Positions 37,500-46,056 are shown, counted from the stretch's first letter. The stretch is 64,000 nucleotides of DNA from Caldalkalibacillus salinus (GCF_016745835.1 NZ_JAERVL010000021.1:1-64000); one strand, 5' to 3'. Notes: generated from the sequence alone by a model not told the origin. Program-made: numbers and translations.

Positions 37500-37618
37500 T
37501 GGCGGAGTTGACGGGATTCCAAAGTACATGGATGTACAAGATTCGGCGTTACATCAGGACGATGTGCTCCTAGCCGAACTTCCTATCGGGTTCGAAACCC
37601 GGAAGTACTAATATGAAA
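37500..37618 (-). repeat. Duplicated tRNA-Asp 3' end (37500-37519) plus 99-nt insert
   Basis: Positions 37500-37519 repeat the last 20 nt of tRNA-Asp (T-loop to CCA) with one change. Between this fragment and the intact tRNA-Asp lie 99 nt with strong hairpins: ACTTCC..GGAAGT enclosing CGGGTT/AACCCG, TTCGGC / GCCGAA enclosing ACATC/GATGT, and GTACAT/ATGTAC. The layout [intact tRNA, insert, displaced tRNA end] is that of an element inserted at a tRNA 3' end. It does not fold as a tRNA. Confidence 0.7.
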
Positions 37619-37695
37619 TGGCGGAGCTGACGGGATTCGAACCCGCGATCTCCTGCGTGACAGGCAGGCATGTTAGGCCTCTACACCACAGCTCC
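37619..37695 (-). tRNA. tRNA-Asp (GTC)
   Basis: GGAGCTG acceptor, T-arm CGGGTTCGAATCCCG, anticodon loop CTGTCAC, CCA encoded. Its 3' end is duplicated just downstream (37500-37519). Confidence 0.98.
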
Positions 37696-37702
37696 TTAAT
37701 GA

Positions 37703-37778
37703 TGGTGGAGGGTGACGGGATCGAACCGCCGACCCCCTGCTTGTAAGGCAGGTGCTCTCCCAGCTGAGCTAACCCTCC
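37703..37778 (-). tRNA. tRNA-Val (TAC)
   Basis: GGAGGGT acceptor, T-arm GGCGGTTCGATCCCGTC, anticodon loop CTTACAA, CCA encoded. Confidence 0.97.
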
Positions 37779-37784
37779 GAAAAA

Positions 37785-37895
37785 TGGTGACCCGTAGGGG
37801 ATTCCGACGCTTTAGCTAGTCCCGATCCTTACAGTTAAAACAACTGTGTGACGGGGGAACCCTTGGGTGAGAATCACCTTGTTTGTTTTAAAAAA
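37785..37895 (-). repeat. Duplicated tRNA-Glu 3' end (37785-37804) plus 91-nt insert
   Basis: Positions 37785-37804 are identical to the last 20 nt of tRNA-Glu. The 91 nt between this fragment and the intact tRNA-Glu contain hairpins GGTGA/TCACC and ACAGTT/AACTGT. The structure and breakpoint (T-loop GAATC) are the same as in the tRNA-Asp case, while the inserts differ in most of their length. The plus strand of the insert reads GACGGGGGAACCC and GGGTGAGAATC. Confidence 0.7.
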
Positions 37896-37970
37896 TGGTG
37901 ACCCGTAGGGGATTCGAACCCCTGTTACCGCCGTGAAAGGGCGGTGTCTTAACCACTTGACCAACGGGCC
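37896..37970 (-). tRNA. tRNA-Glu (TTC)
   Basis: GGCCCGT acceptor, T-arm AGGGGTTCGAATCCCCT, anticodon loop CTTTCAC, CCA encoded. Its 3' end is duplicated downstream (37785-37804). Confidence 0.98.
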
Positions 37971-38011
37971 TTAATGTCATTTATAACTCGTCCTACATGT
38001 GTATTTAAAAA

Positions 38012-38102
38012 TGGCGGAGAAAGAGGGATTCGAACCCTCGCGCGCCTCACGACGCCTACTCCCTTAGCAGGGGAGCCCCTTCGGCCTCTTGGGTATTTCT
38101 CC
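38012..38102 (-). tRNA. tRNA-Ser (GCT)
   Basis: Class II tRNA with GGAGAAA acceptor, long variable arm, T-arm AGGGTTCGAATCCCT, anticodon loop CTGCTAA, CCA encoded. Confidence 0.97.
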
Positions 38103-38105
38103 ATA

Positions 38106-38180
38106 TGGCTCCGCAGGTAGGACTCGAACCTACGACCGATCGGTTAACAGCCGATTGCTCTACCACTGAGCTACTGCGGA
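38106..38180 (-). tRNA. tRNA-Asn (GTT)
   Basis: TCCGCAG acceptor, T-arm TAGGTTCGAGTCCTA, anticodon loop CTGTTAA, CCA encoded. First gene of the cluster Asn-Ser-Glu-Val-Asp-Gln-Leu-Gly. Confidence 0.98.
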
Positions 38181-38197
38181 ATGGCGAGACATTTGTT

Positions 38198-38226
38198 ATC
38201 TTACAACGAATCATTCAAAAAATCAA
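38198..38226 (-). promoter_or_regulatory. Promoter of the tRNA cluster
   Basis: -35 TTGATT (38221-38226), 17 bp, -10 TAAGAT (38198-38203), about 18 bp before tRNA-Asn. The remainder of 38227-38546 shows no further gene or clear signal. Confidence 0.75.
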
Positions 38227-38546
38227 GTCCTTTTTTTATAAAAGTTTACGTTGATTTTTGGGTGATTGTTTTTGTCTCTCCGTGATGCACAGCTCTCAAC
38301 AGCGACTTTTATAATGTATCATATGATGGCAAGCTCGTCAACACTTTTACTTAATTTTTTTTTAACCGTGTGTTATATGAGCACATACGATATAACAGAC
38401 AACGAGTGATGTTCGTCTACATGCCCTTTATACGTTGGTCAGCAGGCTCTTTTTTGGTCTACTCACAACATTATCTCTCTTCAAATATAGTTAGCACGTC
38501 CAAGCATCGCATGAACGTTATTGATACGGATTGGAGGGATTATGAC

Positions 38547-38690
38547 ATGCCCTTTTGGCTCCAACGCCAATTAAGGAGAGCTTTTTACAGAAGAGATGTG
38601 AGACAAATCCAGATACTGAATGACTGTTGGTATACTTATCACCAAACTCATATCCAATCAAAGCAGGATGAAACGTTACAGCACCCCTAG
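38547..38690 (+). CDS. cmpA: Cortex morphogenetic protein CmpA
   Basis: A 47-residue protein, MPFWLQRQLRRAFYRRDVRQ followed by IQILNDCWYTYHQ, closely matching B. subtilis CmpA, a small sporulation protein that delays cortex assembly and works with SpoIVA/ClpXP quality control. ATG 38547 has GGAGGG upstream; longer readings in this frame begin without a ribosome site. The C-terminus is about ten residues longer than in B. subtilis. It stands next to tex as in B. subtilis, which supports the call. It marks the organism as a spore former. Confidence 0.85.
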   Translation: MPFWLQRQLRRAFYRRDVRQIQILNDCWYTYHQTHIQSKQDETLQHP

Positions 38691-38736
38691 GTATGTCTCT
38701 TCATACTACCATTACCCCATTATGATTATTTTATAC

Positions 38737-38768
38737 AATAGTCCCCCTCCAGGAGAGGGGGACTATTC
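38737..38768. terminator. Bidirectional terminator between cmpA and tex
   Basis: AATAGTCCCCCTCC / GGAGAGGGGGACTATT, a 13-14 bp stem between the convergent genes. Confidence 0.85.
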
Positions 38769-38780
38769 ATTGGCGATCAT

Positions 38781-40994
38781 CTATACGCTGCTTATTTCGT
38801 CTGGTGGTAGCATGGACAGGCCTACTCTCCCACGCTGTTGATCTACTTGTGTCACCCATACCGTTACAATATCTCCAACTGAGACAACATCCATCGGATG
38901 GGATACGTAGCGTTTACTCATTTTCGAAATATGAACGAGTCCGTCATTCTTGAGTCCTATGTCGACAAAAGCGCCAAAGTCAACGACGTTTCTAACGGTT
39001 CCTTCAAGCTGCATCCCTTCCTTAAGATGTTCAAGTTGTAAAACATCCGTTTGTAGGAGGGGTTTCGTCAGTTGATCCCGTGGGTCTCTCCTTGGCTTTT
39101 GTAAAGCCTGTACAATATCTGTCAGTGTGGGCAGACCAAGATTAAGTTTATTAGCCCATTCTTGTAGATTGACGCTATCGAGTGCTTCTATAAGAGCTTC
39201 TGAGCCGACTTGGTCTTTCTTAAACCCGAGTTCCTTAAGAAACATGTCAGCTTCCTGATAGGATTCTGTATGGATGGGCGTTTGGTCGAGGGGATCCTCA
39301 CCATCAAATACCCTTAGAAACCCGACTGCTTGTTCAAACGTTTTTGCCCCTAGCCTTGGGACCTTCAGTAATTGTTTACGACTTTTAAATAGTCCTTCTT
39401 TTTCCCGGTATTTGACCACTTGGTTGGCAACGGATTTGTTTAAGCCAGAAACGTACTGCAATAGTGAAGCTGACGCGGTGTTCACGTCTACCCCGACTTG
39501 GTTTACGGCGGATTCAACAACGAATGTCAGACTCTCACTTAAGCGAGATTGCGATACGTCGTGTTGATATTGACCAACACCAATGGACTTGGGATCAATT
39601 TTAACGAGTTCGGCTAAAGGGTCCTGTAATCGGCGTGCAATGGAGATGGCACTTCGCTCGGCAACGTCTAAGTCAGGAAATTCTTCCTTGGCTAAAGCAG
39701 AAGCTGAATAAACACTAGCGCCTGCCTCATTGATGATGATAAAGGACAACTGACGCTCTCCTGTGTAAGCCTTAATCGTTTCGGCTACAAATTGCTCCGT
39801 TTCCCGGGAAGCGGTCCCGTTCCCTATGGCGATGATGTCGATCGGATATTGCTCAAGTAAACCAAGTACTTCTTTTCTTGCCTTTTCAACCTCGTTACGC
39901 GGAGGGGTAGGATATATGACCCCTATATCTAACATTTTCCCTGTTGGGTCAACAATCGCCCACTTACAACCTGTACGGTAGGCGGGATCAATGCCTAAGA
40001 CGTATCGACCACGAACAGGGGGCTGCAGGAGTAAAGACTTGACGTTTTTAGCAAAGATCTCAATTGCCTGTTCTTCCGCTTTCTCGGTTAATTCTTTTCT
40101 CACTTCCCGCTCAATAGACGGTGCAATGAGACGCTTATAACTGTCTAAAACAGCGTCTTTGACATAAGAAACTGAAGGGCTTGCCTGCTTGTCCTTCACC
40201 CAATCTTGAGCCAATCGATGAGTAATATCTTCAGTTGGCGCTTGGATAGCCACACGTAGGATGTCCTCTTTTTCCCCTCGGTTCATCGCTAGGATACGAT
40301 GAGGCGGTACTTTGTGGAGAGGTTCTTGGTAATCATAATACATCTCATAAACGTTTTTGCCGTCTTCCTCTTCGTTCTTCTGCTTGGTGACAAGCTGCGC
40401 TCTTTGAAACGTGAGGTGTCTAATCCATTTACGAGATTCAGGCTGGTCTGAGACCATTTCCGCTATGATATCTTTGGCCCCTTGTAAAGCCTCGTCCTCT
40501 GATTCAATGCCATGTTCATCGGATAAGAAATCAGCGGCTTTTGTTTGTGGGTCCTCAGTATGTCCCTCAAGTAGCCAGTGCGCAAGGGGTTCTAATCCCT
40601 TTTCTTTGGCAATAGTCGCTTTTGTCCGGCGTTTTTGTTTGTAAGGTCGATAGTAATCTTCAACTTCTTGAAGTTTTTTGGCGTGTAGAATCTGGTCCTT
40701 GAGATTTTCTGTTAGCTTCCCCTGCTCATCAATGAGTCTTAACACTTCTTCTTTTCTCTGTGCTAAGCCCCTAAGGTATTGCATTCTTTCCTCTATAGCA
40801 CGGATTTGCTCTTCATCTAAGCTCCCGGTTAACTCTTTGCGGTAACGGGCGATAAACGGGACCGTATTGCCCTCGTCAAGCAAGTTCACTGTTGCTTTTA
40901 TGTTTTCGGGGTTTAACTGTAATTCTTGTTGTATTTGACGTCGCATTTGACGTTCAACTTCTGCTTGTTCTATGTAGCTTCCAGTATCACTCAA
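38781..40994 (-). CDS. tex: Tex-like RNA-binding protein
   Basis: A 737-residue cytosolic nucleic-acid-binding protein. In order: N-terminal helical region with NVL-like ATVNLLDEGNTVPFIARYRK, a YqgF/RNase H-like domain (VLGIDPAYRTGCKWAIVDPT), helix-hairpin-helix motifs (GVDVNTASASLLQYVSGLN) and a C-terminal S1 domain (GMQLEGTVRNVVDFGAFVDI). Starts with TTG behind GGGGGAAG. Its exact role, transcription-related or RNA quality control, is not settled for the family. Converges with cmpA. Confidence 0.93.
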   Translation of the reverse strand: MSDTGSYIEQAEVERQMRRQIQQELQLNPENIKATVNLLDEGNTVPFIARYRKELTGSLDEEQIRAIEERMQYLRGLAQRKEEVLRLIDEQGKLTENLKDQILHAKKLQEVEDYYRPYKQKRRTKATIAKEKGLEPLAHWLLEGHTEDPQTKAADFLSDEHGIESEDEALQGAKDIIAEMVSDQPESRKWIRHLTFQRAQLVTKQKNEEEDGKNVYEMYYDYQEPLHKVPPHRILAMNRGEKEDILRVAIQAPTEDITHRLAQDWVKDKQASPSVSYVKDAVLDSYKRLIAPSIEREVRKELTEKAEEQAIEIFAKNVKSLLLQPPVRGRYVLGIDPAYRTGCKWAIVDPTGKMLDIGVIYPTPPRNEVEKARKEVLGLLEQYPIDIIAIGNGTASRETEQFVAETIKAYTGERQLSFIIINEAGASVYSASALAKEEFPDLDVAERSAISIARRLQDPLAELVKIDPKSIGVGQYQHDVSQSRLSESLTFVVESAVNQVGVDVNTASASLLQYVSGLNKSVANQVVKYREKEGLFKSRKQLLKVPRLGAKTFEQAVGFLRVFDGEDPLDQTPIHTESYQEADMFLKELGFKKDQVGSEALIEALDSVNLQEWANKLNLGLPTLTDIVQALQKPRRDPRDQLTKPLLQTDVLQLEHLKEGMQLEGTVRNVVDFGAFVDIGLKNDGLVHISKMSKRYVSHPMDVVSVGDIVTVWVTQVDQQRGRVGLSMLPPDEISSV

Positions 40995-41070
40995 TGGTTC
41001 TTCCCCCTTTTTGTATATTCTTACCTCTTATACAATGTAGCATGACATACGTCAAGTGCTTTCTAGCAAA

Positions 41071-41100
41071 TAAAAAGCCTGCCACGACATGTGGAGGCTG
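41071..41100 (-). terminator. Terminator of the sigB operon
   Basis: AGCCT.CCAC / GTGG.C.AGGCT stem followed by TTTTTATTT, about 95 bp after rsbX. Confidence 0.85.
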
Positions 41101-41194
41101 TTGTGAACGTCTTTATTATATGTGCTTCGGTATAGGCGGCTTTATGTTTTAAAAAATGCTCTGTTTTGACTGCTCATGTACCAAGAACGGAGCG

Positions 41195-41800
41195 TTAAAA
41201 GTACTTACCGCTGATTAGAGTCAAGTCATCTTTATATTCCGTTTCAACAGGCGGGAGTATACGTTGGACCATTTTTTCCGGGTCTTGCTCTTCGGCGTAA
41301 CGTTTTATGGCCTCACGTTCGATAGATATACCATCGGAGTACATGAGAAACATGGATTGGCGGAAAAATGGGAAGCTCATTTCTCTCATACGATACCTTC
41401 TACCACTAAGATAACCGGGCACAGATATAGCGCCCTTGAACGTCTGGTCAGGGTACAAGAGCAAACACTGTATATTACCAACCCCAGCAAAGGTGATCAA
41501 TCCGCTTTTAAAGTCTAGCTTCAACGCACCGATAACGGCACCTCTAGTCGTTTGTAGATTCTGATTACAGTGAAAAACGATATGTTTTAATGATTGATGG
41601 TGATGCTCTCTAAAGGTATGCACGGCTTGTTCAGAAGCCTTTTTCGCCTCTGCACCACTCCCTAGACCGTCCGCTACCCCCGTAAAGAAGTATTCATCCG
41701 TTTCTATGGTGTAGTAGGAGTCTCCGCATACAAGTTCTCCATGTTTGGACTGCTGGCAAGTGATAATCTTCGTTTTGGAGTAAGATTTTGTTTCAATCAC
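41195..41800 (-). CDS. rsbX: Phosphoserine phosphatase RsbX
   Basis: A 201-residue PP2C-like phosphatase that resets the stressosome by dephosphorylating RsbS and RsbR. PP2C parts visible: CGDSYYTIETDEYFFTGVAD, GLGSGAEAKKAS and FLMYSDGIS. It is the last gene of the operon and overlaps the sigB stop by four bases. Confidence 0.9.
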   Translation of the reverse strand: MIETKSYSKTKIITCQQSKHGELVCGDSYYTIETDEYFFTGVADGLGSGAEAKKASEQAVHTFREHHHQSLKHIVFHCNQNLQTTRGAVIGALKLDFKSGLITFAGVGNIQCLLLYPDQTFKGAISVPGYLSGRRYRMREMSFPFFRQSMFLMYSDGISIEREAIKRYAEEQDPEKMVQRILPPVETEYKDDLTLISGKYF

Positions 41801-42585
41801 TTCATCAACTCCGATGGTTCTTCATCAATGGACGCTCTGATTTTTTGTAACGCTCGTCGTTGTAGTCTTGAGACATGCATTTGTGAGATCTGCATTCTCT
41901 CTCCTGTCTCCTGTTGACTCAATCCTTGGAAATAGGTCAGATAGAGAATGGTTTTCTCCCGTTCGTTAAGGACGTCAAAAAGTTTCTCGATTAACAAGGC
42001 CTTCTGAACCTTGTCATAACCATCGTCCTGTTCCCCCACGAGGTCAAGAAGCGTCATTGTGCCCCCTTCTTGATCGGCTTCCATCGTGCTGTCAACAGAA
42101 AGGGCTTGGTAGTTTTGACTCATTTCCATCGTTTCAAGAACCTCTTCGACGGAAAGCTCTAAGTACTTCGCTATTTCTTCAGCTTTTGGTGAACGCTGAA
42201 GTTGCCCCGTCAACTCCTCGATCGCCTGCTTCACTTTGGGGCCATGTTCTTTGATCCTGCGGGGAACATGAACACTCCAGGTTTTATCTCGTAAGTAGCG
42301 CTTTATTTCCCCTACAATTGTAGGAACGGCAAAGCTCTCAAAACTCCGCTCATAGGAGGGATCAAATCGAGAAAATGCTGCTAATAACCCAATCATTCCA
42401 ACCTGGTACAGATCTTCATATAGGTCTTGGCTTTTGGCAAATTTTCTAGCTAATGATTTCACCATATTCTCGTAGTGCAACACAAGGGTTGTTTTGATAT
42501 CTTCTTTCGGATCTTCTTGGTAGGCTTTTATCCATTCTATGATCTCTTTTTTATTGTGAAGGGGTTGTTTTGAATGATGACTCAC
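41797..42585 (-). CDS. sigB: General stress sigma factor SigB
   Basis: A sigma factor of about 262 residues (sigma-70 group 3). Region 2 is LARKFAKSQDLYEDLYQVGMIGLLAAFSRFDP, region 3 VPRRIKEHGPKVKQAIEELT, region 4 with the helix-turn-helix LSQQETGERMQISQMHVSRL. The start is uncertain: GTG at 42585 has AGGTGG upstream and gives the B. subtilis length; an ATG at 42600 is too close to its ribosome site. It overlaps rsbW by about 35 bases, a usual arrangement that couples sigma factor to anti-sigma factor. Confidence 0.95.
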   Translation of the reverse strand: MSHHSKQPLHNKKEIIEWIKAYQEDPKEDIKTTLVLHYENMVKSLARKFAKSQDLYEDLYQVGMIGLLAAFSRFDPSYERSFESFAVPTIVGEIKRYLRDKTWSVHVPRRIKEHGPKVKQAIEELTGQLQRSPKAEEIAKYLELSVEEVLETMEMSQNYQALSVDSTMEADQEGGTMTLLDLVGEQDDGYDKVQKALLIEKLFDVLNEREKTILYLTYFQGLSQQETGERMQISQMHVSRLQRRALQKIRASIDEEPSELMK

Positions 42586-43030
42586 CACTCTCCACCTCAT
42601 CCCTCCGCTTATATTTGGTCATTGAGATTGCAATGCCATCTTCGCTTTGAATATGAACCTCATCCATTAGCGTTTCGATTAAGAAAAGTCCTAAACCACC
42701 TTCATGTAAGCTTTCAATGTTTGTATGGCTTTCAATGGGCTTTAATCTGTAACGAATACGATCTATTTCAAAGCTTTCTCCATGGTCGATGACCATCACT
42801 TCTAAACGATCGTCATAACTTGTGCACGTGATAATCATCTGCCCTTCGTCTTCCTTGTAGGCGTGTAACGTAGCATTGGTACAAGCCTCAGCCACGGCCA
42901 ACTTAATATCCTCTACTTCATCAATCGTAAACCCGAGCCTTGAGGCCACTCCGGACAGAAATAAGCGTACAACTCCTACGTACTCCGGCTTGGCCGGTAC
43001 TTTAAGCTCTACAAAATCCTGATGAGTCAT
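42551..43030 (-). CDS. rsbW: Anti-sigma-B factor, serine kinase RsbW
   Basis: A 159-residue GHKL kinase that binds SigB and phosphorylates RsbV. The ATP fold is visible in IKLAVAEACTNATLHAYKED (N-box), VIDHGESFEIDRIRY and LHEGGLGLFLIETLMDEV (G-box). It overlaps rsbV by four bases and sigB by about 35. Confidence 0.95.
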   Translation of the reverse strand: MTHQDFVELKVPAKPEYVGVVRLFLSGVASRLGFTIDEVEDIKLAVAEACTNATLHAYKEDEGQMIITCTSYDDRLEVMVIDHGESFEIDRIRYRLKPIESHTNIESLHEGGLGLFLIETLMDEVHIQSEDGIAISMTKYKRRDEVESGESSFKTTPSQ

Positions 43031-43365
43031 GACGTTTTCCCCGCCTCCTCATTTTTTATCTCTACTATTTCGGCAAGGCCCGTAATGTCCAACAGACGTC
43101 GGATACGCTCGTTAACATTTTGAAAGGTCAGCTGACTTGAAGTTGATTTTGCTAGCTTTAATGCCCCGATAATGATGCCCAAACCCGTACTGTCCATATA
43201 ATTGACATCTTTTAAATCAAGTAGGACTTGTTGACCCGTTTCTTCTAGTAGAGGATATAGGTTCTCTCTCAGTTTTGGCGCCGTGTAGACATCGACTTCT
43301 CCTGTTAAAAATAAAACTGACACTCCCTCTGATTGTGCGTTACGAATACTAAGATTCATAGCCAC
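43027..43365 (-). CDS. rsbV: Anti-anti-sigma factor RsbV
   Basis: A 112-residue STAS protein that frees SigB by binding RsbW. The regulatory serine region is LKDVNYMDSTGLGIIIGALK, with the serine in MDSTG. It is the first gene after a sigma-B-type promoter, so sigma-B amplifies its own regulators. Confidence 0.95.
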   Translation of the reverse strand: MAMNLSIRNAQSEGVSVLFLTGEVDVYTAPKLRENLYPLLEETGQQVLLDLKDVNYMDSTGLGIIIGALKLAKSTSSQLTFQNVNERIRRLLDITGLAEIVEIKNEEAGKTS

Positions 43366-43389
43366 CCCTCCAATTATCTATACCATTCC

Positions 43390-43415
43390 ATTCCCGAAAA
43401 AAAGAGTGTTTAAAC
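43390..43415 (-). promoter_or_regulatory. Sigma-B promoter of rsbVW-sigB-rsbX
   Basis: GTTTAA (43410-43415), 14 bp spacer, GGGAAT (43390-43395) against the sigma-B consensus GTTTAA - 12 to 15 - GGGTAT. The -35 contains the rsbU stop codon TAA. The same bases form a hairpin GAGTG / CACTC followed by TTTTTTT, so a terminator-like structure overlaps the promoter. An internal autoregulatory promoter at this exact place is known from B. subtilis. Confidence 0.85.
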
Positions 43416-44414
43416 CACTCTCCTTAAGAGGACCATTGTTTGGTCGTCATGTAATTCAAAATCTGATCGAGAAAGAAGTTCCTGATGGACAGTGTCTACT
43501 ATTTCTTGTGCACTTAAATCTTTATTGGCATAAAATAGGTCACGGATTTCATTGCGCTCAATGAATTCCCCTTGGTTCCTGACCTCCGTGAGCCCGTCTG
43601 AGAAAAGAATCACCATATCTCCTGGATCAACCTCAACCGTGAAATTGCGATACTTAGCATCAGTTGTGAGACCTAATACGGGTCCTTTGACAGAAAGGTC
43701 CTCAAACGTGTCATGTTTCGCGTTGTAGAATAAACCTGGTTCATGTCCTGCTGTGGCGTAAGAAAATGTATGATGGGTCAGCGAATATTGACCATAAATC
43801 ATCGTGATAAACATACTGGGGTCGATGTTACGCTCAACGACCCGGTTAATGCGGGCCATGACGGAACGCGGCTCCAGCGTTTGTTCAATTAAACTCTCAA
43901 GTGCGTATTTTATTAGCGACATACACAGGGCAGCCGGTATGCCTTTACCGATAATATCCGCGATAGCCACACCAATGGAATCCTCAGCGTTCTTATGTAA
44001 ATGATAGTAATCTCCGCTGATCTTTTTTGCTGCCACACTCTTAACGCCCAATTCCATTCCCTCAGGTGCTTCCGGTGTTGGAGGGAGCAGTGTTTGTTGC
44101 ATATCCGCTGCCACCTGCAGCTCAGATTGAAGCTGGATTTGCTTCTCTCTTAAGCTTTGATGTTCGCGGTACTGTAAGCCGTATCCAATCATGACCTCTA
44201 ATAAAAAGTCAAAAGATCTCATCACCTCGGGCTGGAGTTGGGGCATTTGATTTTTCATCGCTTCAATATGAAAACCTAGGATATCTTCCGGTGATATCCC
44301 TTGGTCGATCAAGTTTTTACTCAGTTGTTGTCCTTCGTACAATGTCGTTTCCGAAGACTGGTACAGATACTGCTGTAGTAATTGTTCGTATTGTGTTGGC
44401 AGCCCTTCGTTCAT
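43410..44414 (-). CDS. rsbU: RsbV-P phosphatase RsbU
   Basis: A 334-residue protein with an N-terminal helical RsbT-binding domain (about 80 residues) and a C-terminal PP2C domain: ISGDYYHLHKNAEDSIGVAI, ADIIGKGIPAALCMSLIKYA, MVILFSDGLTEVRN. It dephosphorylates RsbV when bound by RsbT. Its stop codon lies in the sigma-B promoter of rsbV. Confidence 0.94.
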   Translation of the reverse strand: MNEGLPTQYEQLLQQYLYQSSETTLYEGQQLSKNLIDQGISPEDILGFHIEAMKNQMPQLQPEVMRSFDFLLEVMIGYGLQYREHQSLREKQIQLQSELQVAADMQQTLLPPTPEAPEGMELGVKSVAAKKISGDYYHLHKNAEDSIGVAIADIIGKGIPAALCMSLIKYALESLIEQTLEPRSVMARINRVVERNIDPSMFITMIYGQYSLTHHTFSYATAGHEPGLFYNAKHDTFEDLSVKGPVLGLTTDAKYRNFTVEVDPGDMVILFSDGLTEVRNQGEFIERNEIRDLFYANKDLSAQEIVDTVHQELLSRSDFELHDDQTMVLLRRVV

Positions 44415-44438
44415 CCTCTAGCCCCACCCTTCTATCAC

Positions 44439-44840
44439 TCAACGCAACCATTTAATGCCTGTGATCTGTGTCCCGCTACCGGATTGCGATTGTATATGAA
44501 ATGAATCCATCAGGCGTTTGACACCTGGCAAACCTGCACCTAAACCACCGGAGGTCGTATAGCCATCCTCCATTGCTTGTTGGACATCTGAAATGCCTGG
44601 ACCTCTGTCCTGTGACTCTATCTGAATACCCATTTGTCCTTCTTCTTCTAAATATGAGATGCATATGGTACCCGTATGGGCGTAGAGAAAAATATTCCTT
44701 GCTAACTCTGAAATAGCCGTCGCGATTCGGGCTTGTTCTACTTCACTAAATCCTATATCTTTGGCCATTTCTCTTCCAGTTTGTCTTGCTGCTACAATAT
44801 CAAGCTCTGAATCAACTTGAACACAGGATCGGATGTTCAC
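44439..44840 (-). CDS. rsbT: Serine/threonine kinase RsbT, stressosome switch
   Basis: A 133-residue GHKL kinase, the same length as in B. subtilis. Shows ARIATAISELARNIFLYAHT (N-box), DRGPGISDVQQAMEDGYTT and GGLGAGLPGVKRLMDSF. It phosphorylates RsbS and RsbR, is then released and activates RsbU. Confidence 0.95.
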   Translation of the reverse strand: MNIRSCVQVDSELDIVAARQTGREMAKDIGFSEVEQARIATAISELARNIFLYAHTGTICISYLEEEGQMGIQIESQDRGPGISDVQQAMEDGYTTSGGLGAGLPGVKRLMDSFHIQSQSGSGTQITGIKWLR

Positions 44841-44844
44841 CTGT

Positions 44845-45207
44845 TTATCCCTCCAATTCCTGCTTCAACTTCGATAACCCTTGCTCTAAGTTTAGTGCTG
44901 TCAGAACACCATCCATGGTAATACCTAGGTCAATCAATGTTATAGCGACAGCTGGGCGTATACCTGTAAGAACAACTTTGGCTCCCATAAGATCAGCCAT
45001 TTGGATCACATCTCCCAAAACCTTAGCAATAAAACTATCGATTAAAGTGACAGAGGTTAGGTCAATGACAACGCCGCTTGCTTCCGTCTCTTTTATTCGA
45101 CTAAGTAGGTCCTCCTGGAATTGAAGAGCGGTCTGGTCATCTAGTTCTATTTGTATAGAAGCGAGCAGATATCTCTCCAGCTTCAGGATTGGGATACGTG
45201 TTGTCAT
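44845..45207 (-). CDS. rsbS: Stressosome STAS scaffold protein RsbS
   Basis: A 120-residue STAS-only protein: [20 protein letters not shown] at the start and [20 protein letters not shown] with the phospho-serine site (IDSF). It co-assembles with RsbR and traps RsbT. It overlaps the rsbR stop by four bases. Confidence 0.95.
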   Translation of the reverse strand: MTTRIPILKLERYLLASIQIELDDQTALQFQEDLLSRIKETEASGVVIDLTSVTLIDSFIAKVLGDVIQMADLMGAKVVLTGIRPAVAITLIDLGITMDGVLTALNLEQGLSKLKQELEG

Positions 45208-46040
45208 GCTGTACCACCCACTTCTGCTGCGACGATCTTTCTTCCTGTCTTCTCAAGTGCCAATTCAATCCCTTTCTGTAACGTACTCGTTGTTTCGAAC
45301 TGTCCAAGCTCAATACCTAGATTGACAATCGTTTGAGCAATTTCAGGTCGAATGCCCACGAGAATGGTTTGTCCGCCAACAAGTCTGACGGCATCAGAGG
45401 ATTGTATAAGGTGATGCGCGACCATGGTATCCACGATCGGTACGCCTGTAATATCGATGAGCACAACCTGTGACTCCCATTTAATAACACCCTGTAACAG
45501 GTTTTCCATGATCAGTTTAGCTCTATCTGTGTCGATCGTTCCTACCAATGGCATCACACTAATACCGCTAAAGACCGGAATAAGGGGGGCGGTAAGCTCT
45601 TTTAACGCTAACCGTTGGAGCTCATCGGATTTTTGCCATGACCCTGTATATTCGGACACCACCTCATCAACGAGAAAATCGGCCCAAGGTTGGACTTCAT
45701 GGTAGAGGTCAAGTTCATTGCCCTTGCCTTCATAAACTTTCTCAAATTCGCTTGTCAGCACTTTTTTAAATAACTGTAATCCTTTTGTTACGTATTGGAG
45801 CGGCCATCCTAGTTTGATTTGTTCTTTTGCAAATTTTTGAATTTGCTCCGTTCTATTATGTTCCGACCAAGTAATACTCTGTATCATCACATCGACGAAC
45901 TTACGATTGGTGGCATCATATAGGTCATTGGATAAATGCTGTAATCTTTGCTCCTCACGGTAAACTTTGATTTCTTTCAACCACCGCTCTATTAATACGT
46001 CCTTATGTTCCTGTATGAACTGTACAATACTTTCTTTCAT
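45204..46040 (-). CDS. rsbRA: Stressosome sensor protein RsbR (RsbRA type)
   Basis: A 278-residue protein with an N-terminal non-heme globin-like domain (about residues 1-150) and a C-terminal STAS domain with [20 protein letters not shown] and [17 protein letters not shown]. The two threonine phosphorylation sites of RsbRA fall in this STAS domain (ITGV and the VDTM region). Only 16 bp separate it from the upstream DUF4129 gene, so the sigma-B operon is probably cotranscribed with the MoxR module. Confidence 0.92.
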   Translation of the reverse strand: MKESIVQFIQEHKDVLIERWLKEIKVYREEQRLQHLSNDLYDATNRKFVDVMIQSITWSEHNRTEQIQKFAKEQIKLGWPLQYVTKGLQLFKKVLTSEFEKVYEGKGNELDLYHEVQPWADFLVDEVVSEYTGSWQKSDELQRLALKELTAPLIPVFSGISVMPLVGTIDTDRAKLIMENLLQGVIKWESQVVLIDITGVPIVDTMVAHHLIQSSDAVRLVGGQTILVGIRPEIAQTIVNLGIELGQFETTSTLQKGIELALEKTGRKIVAAEVGGTA

Positions 46041-46056
46041 GCTTCCTTACTCCTCC

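Noticed and set aside
37520-37618. Insert after tRNA-Asp read as an additional tRNA
   Set aside because: Acceptor strands do not pair, there is no seven-base anticodon loop, and the hairpins do not form a cloverleaf.
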